Assembly: GCA_023430545.1 (NCBI GenBank)
Contig: JAEZAF010000255.1
Span: forward strand, 124,001 to 188,000
Origin: Chloroflexota bacterium
GTDB taxonomy: Bacteria; Chloroflexota; Anaerolineae; Aggregatilineales; Phototrophicaceae
Length of the DNA: 64,000 nt
Direction of reading: 5' to 3'
The notes under the pieces are model-generated. The model was given only the letters and a program-made list of their open reading frames with translations. It did no database searches and was not told the DNA's origin. Below, piece after piece: positions 16,075 to 25,435 of this stretch. How positions within the stretch are numbered: the stretch's first letter is position 1; each line of letters starts with the position of its first letter. The position numbers and the translations under genes are program-made.

Positions 16075-17115
16075 TTGAAGCAGCTTTTACGGGTGCTTTT
16101 TGCCAGTGCTGGCCTTCTATGCATCATGCTGAGCCTTTTAACGGCGCTGATACTTCCGCTGGGGGAAGCGCTTCCGAAGTCGGACCGGCTGGCGTTTATG
16201 GGCAGTGTGCGGGATAACCTTGATGTGTACATCGCGGATATGTCACGGTCGCTGGTTGTCCGCTTCACCCGGTTGGATACGTGGGAACGCTATCCGGCGT
16301 GGTCCCCCGATGGGGAATATATCGCCTACCATTCCGGACCAGCGCGGCAACCGGGCTGCACCATTAACTATGAGATCTTTATCTCGTCACTGGATGGGCG
16401 TACGACGCGGCAGATTACGGGCAGTAATCTCGATCCGTTTCAATCTGCTGAGACGATCATGAATGGCGGCCTGTATTGCGCGGCGATGCCGGACTGGTCC
16501 CCTGATGGTGAGAAGATTGCATTTCATGCGAATCCCGCAGGGCATTGGGACATCTTCGTCTACAATCTGGTGACGGATGAGATCACAAGGGTAACTGACA
16601 GTCTGGATGATGATGTGCTGTTCGACTGGGCTGCGGATAGTCAGAGTGGGGTGATGACCACTGGGCCGTTGCGGAATATGACGCTGAGCCGCATCAATGT
16701 CGAGAGCGGGGAAATGACTCCGCTGACCCGTCTTGAAGATGTCACCGATGAAAATGGTATCGTCCGGACACCTTCTGGTATGCTGGAAGACTGGCATCCA
16801 ACTTTTTCACCGGACGGCAGTCAGATCGTATTTTCGTCGGATCGTTCCGGCGCATCCGATATTTATACGATCAATGCCGATGGAACCGGGCTGACGAAGG
16901 TCACTGATGATTTCTACACGGACTCCAACCCGATCTGGACAACGGATGGCCGGATTATCTTCACCTCTGATCGGAGTGGGTTATCACGTCTGTTCAGCAT
17001 CAGGCCAGATGGCACTGATCTGAGAATGCTGTTTGGGCTGAACTTTGGTTTTATGACAGACGGTGCAGCGTGGTGGTCACCTGCGATGGATACAGGCGCA
17101 CCACCACTGAACTGA
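16075..17115 (+). CDS. Exported PD40/TolB-like beta-propeller protein
   Basis: This is a 346-residue protein with an N-terminal signal or membrane helix (LLRVLFASAGLLCIMLSLLT), followed by PD40 repeats. Each repeat shows the WSPDG-type turn: PAWSPDGEYIAYHS near 78, PDWSPDGEKIAFHA near 142, PTFSPDGSQIVFSS near 244, and a degenerate PIWTTDGRIIFTS near 286. The blades make a propeller like that of TolB or a WD40-like scaffold, probably binding protein or glycan outside the cell. It starts with TTG two bases past the TIM-barrel gene. A second protein of the same build lies at 18093-19298. There is no enzymatic motif. Confidence 0.85.
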   Translation: MKQLLRVLFASAGLLCIMLSLLTALILPLGEALPKSDRLAFMGSVRDNLDVYIADMSRSLVVRFTRLDTWERYPAWSPDGEYIAYHSGPARQPGCTINYEIFISSLDGRTTRQITGSNLDPFQSAETIMNGGLYCAAMPDWSPDGEKIAFHANPAGHWDIFVYNLVTDEITRVTDSLDDDVLFDWAADSQSGVMTTGPLRNMTLSRINVESGEMTPLTRLEDVTDENGIVRTPSGMLEDWHPTFSPDGSQIVFSSDRSGASDIYTINADGTGLTKVTDDFYTDSNPIWTTDGRIIFTSDRSGLSRLFSIRPDGTDLRMLFGLNFGFMTDGAAWWSPAMDTGAPPLN

Positions 17116-17146
17116 CAGGCCCAAACGAGCCTGCTATCAGACAACG

Positions 17147-17932
17147 CTATAGCTCAAAGAAATAGGCCAGGCTCTCGCGCATGTCTTCCACACTGTCCAT
17201 TTCGAGGACGATGTTTGGACGCTGCGCGAGTTCGTTGTAAATCCGCAGCACTTCGTGGTAATTGATGACGCCGTCCGGATAATCGAAGCCGTGATGTTCA
17301 TCCAGCCGTCCGTCGTTATTGTTCATATGTGTATGTACCAGCCACGGGGCCAGTGTGGTGAACCAGTCGCGAATGGTGTATTGTGGGTCTGAGAAGAGAT
17401 GGGCGTGGCCGACATCCAGACAGGCTCTCAGATGGGTATGATTGACTGCCGTCAGGAGATCCCCGATGATGTCTGGGTCAAATTCCCACATATTTTCCAG
17501 CGCGATCACAACTCCCAGTTCTGCCGCATACTCTGACATGGGACGCCAGAAGTCTATGTTGCGCATGTGCCAGCCACGCCGGTAGAAGGTGTTATGCAGT
17601 GATCCGATGAAGTTGGCATGGACAACCATGACTTCAGCGCCGAGGCGGGCTGCGATCTGGAGGCCGTGACGGTAGCGCTGCCTGCAGATCTCGTTGATCT
17701 GACCGTCGGGGCTGCCGGAGACCATGTCCAGAAAGGGGCCGTGGATCGAAAGAGGGCCGCGAATGCCTTTCAGCTTCTGCTGATAGGTGGTTAGCAGCTC
17801 ATTCCAGTTTCCGTCCAGAATATCCGGGTTTGCGAAAGTGGTGACCTCGATACCGAGGTTGTATTCATGGGCAACATCAATACAGGCGTCGATATTCGCC
17901 TGAGAAGCACTTAACAGCAGGTGGTCGTTCAC
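17147..17932 (-). CDS. TIM-barrel protein, sugar phosphate isomerase/epimerase-like
   Basis: This is a 261-residue member of the xylose isomerase-like TIM-barrel superfamily. Conserved positions include SIHGPFLDM near 62, VMVVHANFIG near 101, VVIALENMWEFDP near 141 and ACLDVGHAHLF near 168, followed by VHTHMNNNDGRLDEHHGF and IVLEMDSVEDM at the end. The Glu-Asp-His-Glu set could hold a divalent metal. It may isomerise a sugar or act as an endonuclease IV relative. A GTG start follows GAAGG. It converges with the propeller gene at 16075 and lies downstream of the second propeller gene. Confidence 0.85.
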   Translation of the reverse strand: MNDHLLLSASQANIDACIDVAHEYNLGIEVTTFANPDILDGNWNELLTTYQQKLKGIRGPLSIHGPFLDMVSGSPDGQINEICRQRYRHGLQIAARLGAEVMVVHANFIGSLHNTFYRRGWHMRNIDFWRPMSEYAAELGVVIALENMWEFDPDIIGDLLTAVNHTHLRACLDVGHAHLFSDPQYTIRDWFTTLAPWLVHTHMNNNDGRLDEHHGFDYPDGVINYHEVLRIYNELAQRPNIVLEMDSVEDMRESLAYFFEL

Positions 17933-18037
17933 AGAAAACCTTCATCAATGGGTACGGAAATCCTGGCTGGTACATTCCGTAATGTTTCTTCATTGTTACA
18001 TTGTACTGAAGTTTCACAAACTCATTCCTTCACGTTT

Positions 18038-18065
18038 GTTATAAAAGAGATAGAACTGCATGTAA
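18038..18065 (-). promoter_or_regulatory. Candidate promoter of the 17147-17932 TIM-barrel gene
   Basis: On the minus strand TTACAT (18060-18065) and TATAAC (18038-18043) are 16 bases apart in the 160-base gap before the TIM-barrel gene. The leader would be about 100 bases long. No dyad or terminator is clear in the gap. Confidence 0.4.
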
Positions 18066-18092
18066 TTGTCGTTGTAAATAGGACTATGTGGT

Positions 18093-19298
18093 TTATGAGT
18101 GACAGTTTTGCTCTCCACTGAAGCCACTGCGTGTCCATACCGGGGGGGTATTTCCGGGTGTATGGTCTGCGGATAACACCGTTTCGCCAGTGACTGTGTC
18201 GATCACTTCCAGCCGGTAGCGGCTGCGGAAGGCGAGGTAATCCCCTTCAGGGCTGAAGCGGGCATAGTCGATGAAGGTACGTGATCTGAGGTGGCCGTAT
18301 TGTTCGGCGCTGTTATCTGCATTTCCCACCAGAGGAAGCTGCCACAACCGATTCTCGGAGACGCTGCGAAAATCGCGCAGGACGGCCATCAGATGCGCAC
18401 TGTCCGGCGACCATGTCAGGTCAAGGGCCAGATTCCAGTTATAGGTTAGCTGCGTGGCAAGTGAACCCTGCTGCCGCGAGATGATCCACTGCGTATCGTT
18501 ATTCGGGCTTGGGGAATAGACAAAACCGATCAGTTCGCCATCAGGACTCCAGCGCGGGAAGCTCACACTGCCAGTCGGGAAGTTTGTCAGTGCGTATTTG
18601 GTCTCCCCGTCCGCGCTGACGATCCATAAATCAGCCTCGTTCAGTTGTGTGAAAAAGGTCTGCTCGGTGCTTCCTTCCGGGGTTGGGACCGCGGTGGAGT
18701 ATATATCCGCACCAGCGGGGCGTTCCTCATACGAGACGTACAGCAGCCACTGTCCGTCGGGTGACCAGTAGGGGGTGTGTTCGCGGCCTGTACGACTGTA
18801 GAACTGCGGTTCGCCACCCTCGGATGGCACCGAGCCGATGTGATACTGACGTCTGATGACACCCTCAAAGTTATCACGTGACATGGTGAAGGCGATTTTG
18901 CTGCCGTCCGGCGACCACTGCGGCTCCCAGATGCCCCAGTCCGAGGCTGGTATTTCGTCATAATCAATCAGGTCGCGCATGTCACTGCCATCCAGTGCAG
19001 CAGAATAGGCACGTGCAAGTCCGCTGCTGTCTGTCAGGGTGAACAGGATACGGCACCCGTCGGGGGAGAAATCCCAGATATTGTGCCAGCCGGAACCAAA
19101 GGAGAGTTCCCGCGATGTGTCAAAGCGTATGTCGTGGAGGATAATCCGATCCTGCTGTGCTGGTACAGCGGCCAGCAGCGGTCCAGAGAGATAGGCTGTC
19201 TGCTGTGCGCGGGTCACTGAAACGACGGGAATCAGTGAGAATATCATCAGAATCATTACGGTCGTAAGCCATCCGGCGCTTGATCTGTAACCGGTCAT
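18093..19298 (-). CDS. Exported PD40/TolB-like beta-propeller protein
   Basis: This is a 401-residue secreted protein. An N-terminal signal peptide (WLTTVMILMIFSLIPVVS, cleavage near TRAQQ) is followed by a propeller with repeats around WDFSPDGCRILFTL, PQWSPDGSKIAFTM, PYWSPDGQWLLYVS, PRWSPDGELIGFVY, LTWSPDSAHLMAVL and ARFSPEGDYLAFRS. The six repeats suggest a six-bladed closed propeller. It probably binds a partner at the cell surface and has no catalytic motif. It is similar in build to the 16075 gene but longer and in opposite orientation. Confidence 0.87.
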   Translation of the reverse strand: MTGYRSSAGWLTTVMILMIFSLIPVVSVTRAQQTAYLSGPLLAAVPAQQDRIILHDIRFDTSRELSFGSGWHNIWDFSPDGCRILFTLTDSSGLARAYSAALDGSDMRDLIDYDEIPASDWGIWEPQWSPDGSKIAFTMSRDNFEGVIRRQYHIGSVPSEGGEPQFYSRTGREHTPYWSPDGQWLLYVSYEERPAGADIYSTAVPTPEGSTEQTFFTQLNEADLWIVSADGETKYALTNFPTGSVSFPRWSPDGELIGFVYSPSPNNDTQWIISRQQGSLATQLTYNWNLALDLTWSPDSAHLMAVLRDFRSVSENRLWQLPLVGNADNSAEQYGHLRSRTFIDYARFSPEGDYLAFRSRYRLEVIDTVTGETVLSADHTPGNTPPVWTRSGFSGEQNCHS

Positions 19299-19474
19299 CC
19301 CTTTTTCCTTTATATGACACCGCTGTGTAACCTGTGATAAACATATATAAGATGATGCAAAGATGAAGAGTGTTCAATTGTAATTCGAACGTCACGCTGG
19401 TAATCTTCTGTCACAGTCGGAACATGCTTTTGATGCTTTCCCAAATAAATCCACGACTTAGATCGCCTGGAACC

Positions 19475-20296
19475 ATGACATTACAAGATACCACAATCTC
19501 ATTTATCGGCGCGGGTGTAATGGGCGAAGCGATCATCAAAGGTCTGCTGCACAAGGAGCTGATCACCAGAACCCGTATCACTGCTGCTGACCCACATCAG
19601 GATCGCCTCAACGAGCTGCATGGGCAGTATGGTGTCGGGATCACCACCCGCAATGCAGATGCAGCAGAAGCGGATATTATCGTCCTCTCCATCAAACCGC
19701 AGGTGCTGAACAAAGTTGCGGATGATCTGCGTGATGTGGTGAAAGCCGATACTCTGATCGTCAGTATTGCGGCGGGGATCTCGATCGCATCGATTAAAAA
19801 GAATTTTATAAATGAGCATGTGGTCCGGGCGATGCCGAATACCCCGGGGCAGATCGGGCGGGGCATTACGGTATGGACTGCCTCGCAGCAGGTCAGCCAG
19901 CACCAGCGCGAACAGGCCCGGTTGATGCTGGGGGCGCTGGGTGAAGAAGTTTATGTGAATGATGAACACGACATCAATATGGCGACGGCCCTCAACGGGA
20001 CCGGGCCGGCTTATGTGTTCATGTTTATGGAAGCGCTGATTGATGCTGGTGTGCATCTTGGCTTTTCCCGTCGGGAGTCTGAACGGCTGGTGCTTCAGAC
20101 CATGCGTGGGTCGGTGGAATATGCGCTGCAATCAGGCGCACATCCGGCAGAACTGCGCAATCAGGTGACCAGTCCGGGTGGGACATCGGCTGCGGCAATT
20201 TATGAACTGGAGAAAGGGGGAATCCGCACCGTTATTGCTGACGCTGTATGGGCAGCGTACCGCCGCGCCGTTGAATTAGGGGATGCTTCCAGTTAG
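19475..20296 (+). CDS. proC: Pyrroline-5-carboxylate reductase
   Basis: This is a 273-residue enzyme for the last step of proline synthesis, reducing 1-pyrroline-5-carboxylate with NAD(P)H in the cytoplasm. The dinucleotide-binding motif ISFIGAGVMGEAIIKG is at about 8-23, VRAMPNTPGQIGRGIT near 120, LNGTGPAYVFMFMEAL near 171 and the family signature LRNQVTSPGGTSAAAIYELE near 226. The ATG at 19475 gives the standard length; an upstream in-frame start adds 35 residues without family similarity. It lies just before the atp genes, which have their own promoter. Confidence 0.96.
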   Translation: MTLQDTTISFIGAGVMGEAIIKGLLHKELITRTRITAADPHQDRLNELHGQYGVGITTRNADAAEADIIVLSIKPQVLNKVADDLRDVVKADTLIVSIAAGISIASIKKNFINEHVVRAMPNTPGQIGRGITVWTASQQVSQHQREQARLMLGALGEEVYVNDEHDINMATALNGTGPAYVFMFMEALIDAGVHLGFSRRESERLVLQTMRGSVEYALQSGAHPAELRNQVTSPGGTSAAAIYELEKGGIRTVIADAVWAAYRRAVELGDASS

Positions 20297-20338
20297 GCAC
20301 TGGTAAATTTCGGCGATTTCCGCCGCTGTAAATCCCAA

Positions 20339-20356
20339 TTGTGAAATTGTGGACAA
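20339..20356. promoter_or_regulatory. Candidate Rex-binding site at the atp promoter
   Basis: TTGTGAAATTGTGGACAA is an 18-bp imperfect dyad. It matches the Rex consensus TTGTGAA-N4-TTCACAA at 12 of 14 defined positions. It overlaps the -35 box of the atpA promoter (20350-20355), where a bound repressor would block polymerase. A rex gene lies at 26501-27130. Binding is inferred. Confidence 0.5.
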
Positions 20357-20378
20357 CCGGCATCCTTTCAGGTACAAT
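20350..20378 (+). promoter_or_regulatory. Promoter of atpA-atpG-atpD-atpC
   Basis: TGGACA (20350-20355) and TACAAT (20373-20378) have the ideal 17-base spacing. The leader to atpA is about 90 bases. A second, weaker pair (TTTACA at about 20430, TATCGT 17 bases further on) lies closer to atpA. Confidence 0.6.
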
Positions 20379-20476
20379 TTATCCGTTTACGCACCGCTTC
20401 GCTATGAATCCCTGCGGTCGATTGTTTACAATCACTGCTCAAGTATCTATCGTTAAAGACAAGGAGCCCCAAAAAA

Positions 20477-21982
20477 ATGGCGGAAATCTCCAACAATATT
20501 TTTGAGTCGCTGTTACAGCAAATTGAAGGCTACGCCCCCTCAGTTGAGTCGGTTGAAGTCGGTTATGTTGAAGAGGTCGGTGACGGTATCGCCCGCGTCG
20601 GTGGCCTCGAAAATATCCGCTTCAGCGAACTGGTGCGCTTCCAGAATGGCACCGTGGGTATGGCTTTCAACCTGGAAAAGGATAACGTCGGTGTCATCAT
20701 CATGGGTGACTACGACGATATTCAGGAAGGCGATGAAGTTCGTCCATTGGGGCGTATTGCTTCTGTGCCAGTCGGTATGGGAATGGTCGGGCGTGTGGTC
20801 AATGCGCTCGGTGTCCCGGTGGACGGCAAAGGCCCGATTGCTGCAACTGAGTACTATAACATCGAACGTATCGCCCCTGGTGTGATCGAACGCCAGAACG
20901 TGAATCGTCCGGTCCAGACCGGTATTCTGGCGATTGACGCGATGATCCCGGTTGGCCGTGGTCAGCGTCAGTTGATCATCGGTGACCGCCAGACGGGTAA
21001 GAGCGCGATTGCGCTTGACGCCATCATTAACCAGCGCGGCAAAGGCATGTACTGCATCTATGTCGCGGTTGGCAAGCGCCGTGGTGAGGTTGCACGTCTG
21101 GTCGCGACACTGGAAGAAGCGGGTGCAATGGAATACACCACCATTGTCATCGCGTCTGCTTCTGAAGCTGCATCACTCCAGTACATCGCCCCGTATTCCG
21201 GCTGCGCGATTGGCGAGTGGTTCATGGAAAATGGCAAGGACGCGCTGGTGGTCTATGACGACCTTTCCAAGCACGCCTGGGCTTACCGTCAGGTTTCGCT
21301 GCTGATGCGCCGTCCGCCTGGCCGTGAAGCGTATCCGGGTGACGTTTTCTATCTGCACAGCCGCCTGCTGGAACGCGCTGCCCAGCTCAGTGATGAGCGT
21401 GGTGGTGGCAGCCTGACTGCGCTTCCGATTATTGAAACACTGCTGGGTGACGTTTCCGCCTACGTGCCCACAAACGTGATTTCGATCACTGATGGCCAGA
21501 TTTACCTTGAAGCCGAGCTGTTCTACTCCGGCCAGCGTCCGGCGCTGAACGTCGGTATCAGCGTGAGCCGCGTGGGTGGTGACGCTCAGACTAACGTGAT
21601 GAAGCGCGTTTCCGGCGGTCTGCGACTGGACCTCGCGCAGTTCCGCTCACTGGCAGCGTTTGCCCAGTTCGGTTCGGACCTCGACAAGGCGACGCAGCAG
21701 CAGCTTGACCGTGGTCTCCGCCTGACGGAACTGCTCAAGCAGCCACAGTATCAGCCGCTGAAGCTGAGTGATCAGGTAGCCCTGATTTTTGCCGGTACGG
21801 GTGGTTATCTCGATAGAATCCCGGTCGACCGTGTGAAGGAATGGCAGGAGTCGTTTCTGCGCAACTTCAATACACAGTACGCCAGCCTTGCGAACACGAT
21901 TGAGACTGAACAGAAGATGACCGACGAAGTTCGCGCCGGTTTGACCGATGCGGTTAAGAACTTCAACGAGTCATGGAGCTAA
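20477..21982 (+). CDS. atpA: F1F0 ATP synthase subunit alpha
   Basis: This is the 501-residue non-catalytic nucleotide-binding subunit of the F1 head. The P-loop GDRQTGKSA is at about 169-177. The Arg finger region ISVSRVGGDAQTNVMKRVSG is near 365 and the family signature PALNVGISVSRVGG overlaps it. The length is normal. AAGGAG lies ten bases before the ATG. Upstream is proC, not atpH, so the usual delta and Fo genes are not in this cluster. It is followed after three bases by atpG. Confidence 0.98.
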   Translation: MAEISNNIFESLLQQIEGYAPSVESVEVGYVEEVGDGIARVGGLENIRFSELVRFQNGTVGMAFNLEKDNVGVIIMGDYDDIQEGDEVRPLGRIASVPVGMGMVGRVVNALGVPVDGKGPIAATEYYNIERIAPGVIERQNVNRPVQTGILAIDAMIPVGRGQRQLIIGDRQTGKSAIALDAIINQRGKGMYCIYVAVGKRRGEVARLVATLEEAGAMEYTTIVIASASEAASLQYIAPYSGCAIGEWFMENGKDALVVYDDLSKHAWAYRQVSLLMRRPPGREAYPGDVFYLHSRLLERAAQLSDERGGGSLTALPIIETLLGDVSAYVPTNVISITDGQIYLEAELFYSGQRPALNVGISVSRVGGDAQTNVMKRVSGGLRLDLAQFRSLAAFAQFGSDLDKATQQQLDRGLRLTELLKQPQYQPLKLSDQVALIFAGTGGYLDRIPVDRVKEWQESFLRNFNTQYASLANTIETEQKMTDEVRAGLTDAVKNFNESWS

Positions 21983-21985
21983 CAT

Positions 21986-23329
21986 ATGCCTAGCGCACGC
22001 GACATTAAAAATCGCATACGCAGCGTCAAGAATATCGGCCAGATTACGCGCGCGCTTGAGGCGGTTTCCGCCTCTCGCGTCCGTAAGGCACAGGCACGGG
22101 TGCTCGCCAGCCGTGCCTATGCTGAGAAAGCCTGGGAAATCCTGCTGAACGTCCAGAGTGCAGGTCAGGCTGGGGCGCCGATGCATCCGCTGCTGACGAA
22201 GCGTTCCGAAGTGAAGAAGATCATGATCGTCCTGATCACTTCTGAACGCGGTCAGGCTGGGGCATTCAACTCCAACATCATTCGTGTGGCACAGCGTTTT
22301 GCCGAACGTCAGGGTGTGCCTGTTGAATGGGTGACGATTGCCCGTAAGGGGCGTGATGCGCTGATCCGCTCGCGTCAGAATGTCGTCGCCAGCTTTGGCC
22401 TGCCGTCTGAACCCAATGCCAGTGATATTGCACCTGTGGCGCGTCTTGCCATTGATGCCTTCCTGAGCGGTGAGGTCGATGATGTTTATATCGCCTATAC
22501 CGACTTCGTCAACACCCTGACACAGCGTCCGGTTGTTGTTGGATGGCTGCCGCTGGTTCCGCGTGATCCTAACATGATTGGCGGCGAGTATCTGAAGGAT
22601 ATGCCTGCTGTTACGGCCAATCGTCAGGATTACGAATACGAACCGAATCCAATCGCTATTCTGGACGAAATTGTCCCGAACTTCACCGAGCTTCAGCTTT
22701 ATCAGGCTGTGCTTGAAAGCCTTGCCAGCGAGCACTCTGCGCGTATGGTCGCCATGCGTAACGCGTCGGATAACGCCAATCAACTGGCTGGCGCTTACAC
22801 GCTGATCTATAACAAGGCTCGTCAGGCCGCAATCACCAATGAAATCCTCGATATTGTGGGTGGTGCGGAAGCGCTGCAGGCCTCGATTGACAAGGTGGCT
22901 GATGAAGTGCTGCTGCGTTTCCAGCATGATATGCTGGGTCAGGACGCGACACTTGCCCCCCGCCAGCGGTCAAAGGGCAGTCGGCAGGGTGGTAAGGACG
23001 GTGCACAGAGCCGCTCCGATGCGGCAAGCGCTCCAGCAGCCGTGATGGAACTGGAGGCCGAAGCCCCCTCTGAAGAAGACGATCTGACGGTCATCGAGGG
23101 GATCGGTCGCAAGATGTCCAGCGCATTGAAGAATGCTGGAATCACAACTTATGTCGCACTGGCAGAAGCTGATGAAGCGACTCTTCGTGCTGCAATCGAA
23201 GCCGGTGGAATGCGGTTTTCACCCAGCCTGACAACCTGGTCGGAACAGGCGGCATATGCCGCCCGTGGTGACTGGGATGGTCTGGCACAGTTCAAATCGA
23301 CTTTAACTTCAGGACGCCGTCCCGAATAA
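21986..23329 (+). CDS. atpG: F1F0 ATP synthase subunit gamma with C-terminal helix-hairpin-helix domain
   Basis: This is the central rotor stalk subunit, 447 residues against about 285-300 in the family. Residues 1 to about 298 are a complete gamma: the N-terminal helix starting MPSARDIKNRIRSVKNIGQI, a Rossmann-like middle (VKKIMIVLITSERGQAGAFN) and the C-terminal helix with SEHSARMVAMRNASDNA and NKARQAAITNEILDIVGGAE. A low-complexity linker (about 300-365, rich in Gly, Ser, Ala and charge) follows. The last 80 residues begin LTVIEGIGRKMSSALKNAG, a helix-hairpin-helix motif, and run through TTWSEQAAYAARGDWDGLAQ, matching stand-alone HhH domains common in Chloroflexota. The reading frame is continuous and base use does not change, so the fusion looks genuine. 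The tail's role is unknown. Confidence 0.95.
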   Translation: MPSARDIKNRIRSVKNIGQITRALEAVSASRVRKAQARVLASRAYAEKAWEILLNVQSAGQAGAPMHPLLTKRSEVKKIMIVLITSERGQAGAFNSNIIRVAQRFAERQGVPVEWVTIARKGRDALIRSRQNVVASFGLPSEPNASDIAPVARLAIDAFLSGEVDDVYIAYTDFVNTLTQRPVVVGWLPLVPRDPNMIGGEYLKDMPAVTANRQDYEYEPNPIAILDEIVPNFTELQLYQAVLESLASEHSARMVAMRNASDNANQLAGAYTLIYNKARQAAITNEILDIVGGAEALQASIDKVADEVLLRFQHDMLGQDATLAPRQRSKGSRQGGKDGAQSRSDAASAPAAVMELEAEAPSEEDDLTVIEGIGRKMSSALKNAGITTYVALAEADEATLRAAIEAGGMRFSPSLTTWSEQAAYAARGDWDGLAQFKSTLTSGRRPE

Positions 23330-23361
23330 CATTTGTCTTGCGATAAGGCAGGAGAGAAACA

Positions 23362-24765
<1,404 letters not shown>

Positions 24766-24774
24766 AGCGAGCTG

Positions 24775-25236
24775 ATGATGGCTGACGCAATTCACGTTGA
24801 AATTGTATCCAAGGAACGTAAGGTCTTCGACGAACCGAATGCCTCGATGGTCCTGATCCCGGCGGCGGAAGGTGAGATGGGTGTGCTGCCAAATCACGCG
24901 CCTGTGCTGACGACGCTGGGCTTTGGAGAACTGGTGGTCCGGAAAGGGAACGCAGAGGAACGGTTCGCCATCTACGGCGGGCTGGTCGATGTGCGCCCCG
25001 GTAAGGTGACGGTGCTGGCTGAACTTGCCGAGTCCTCGTTTAACCTTGACCTCGAAGCGATTGAGGAAGCGCGTGCACGCGCTTCCCAGATGATGGCGCA
25101 GGGGGTTCCGGCGGAACTAAACCGCGAGGCAACACTTGCGCTCCGCCGTGCTGAACTCGCGACACGTATTACTCAGCGTATCCGTCAGCGTGGTTCGGTC
25201 CTTCGTATCATGGATCAGACTGACGAAAGCGAGTAG
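24775..25236 (+). CDS. atpC: F1F0 ATP synthase subunit epsilon
   Basis: This is a 153-residue rotor subunit that couples gamma to the c-ring and can restrain hydrolysis. The N-terminal beta-sandwich has IHVEIVSKERKVF at about 6-18, EGEMGVLPNHAPVLTTL near 36 and YGGLVDVRPGKVTVLAE near 70. The C-terminal two-helix part (AIEEARARASQMM onward) is present, so inhibitory control is possible. Two ATGs in tandem occur at 24775 and 24778. A clear terminator follows, ending the atp unit. Confidence 0.95.
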   Translation: MMADAIHVEIVSKERKVFDEPNASMVLIPAAEGEMGVLPNHAPVLTTLGFGELVVRKGNAEERFAIYGGLVDVRPGKVTVLAELAESSFNLDLEAIEEARARASQMMAQGVPAELNREATLALRRAELATRITQRIRQRGSVLRIMDQTDESE

Positions 25237-25301
25237 ACCTGTAAGCGTGTGCTTGTTTATACAGCTCATGCCGCTTATACAGGATAGTGGAACAAATGCC
25301 G

Positions 25302-25332
25302 CGCCCGGATCAACCTCCGGGCGTTGCTTTTT
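25302..25332 (+). terminator. Terminator of the atp operon
   Basis: CGCCCGG (25302-25308) and CCGGGCG (25317-25323) form a strong stem with an 8-base loop, followed by TTGCTTTTTG. Confidence 0.92.
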
Positions 25333-25435
25333 GCATATCCACCATGTACATTTGTTTCGCATTTTACCGGTTTAATCGGTTGTCACAGCACTGCACCGTT
25401 ATTCTTGCTGCTGGTAAAACACAAAGGTAGGGCAC

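Noticed and set aside
17116..17133. Terminator between the convergent propeller and TIM-barrel genes
   Set aside because: The 5-bp stem CAGGC/GCCTG is too weak and has no T-run.
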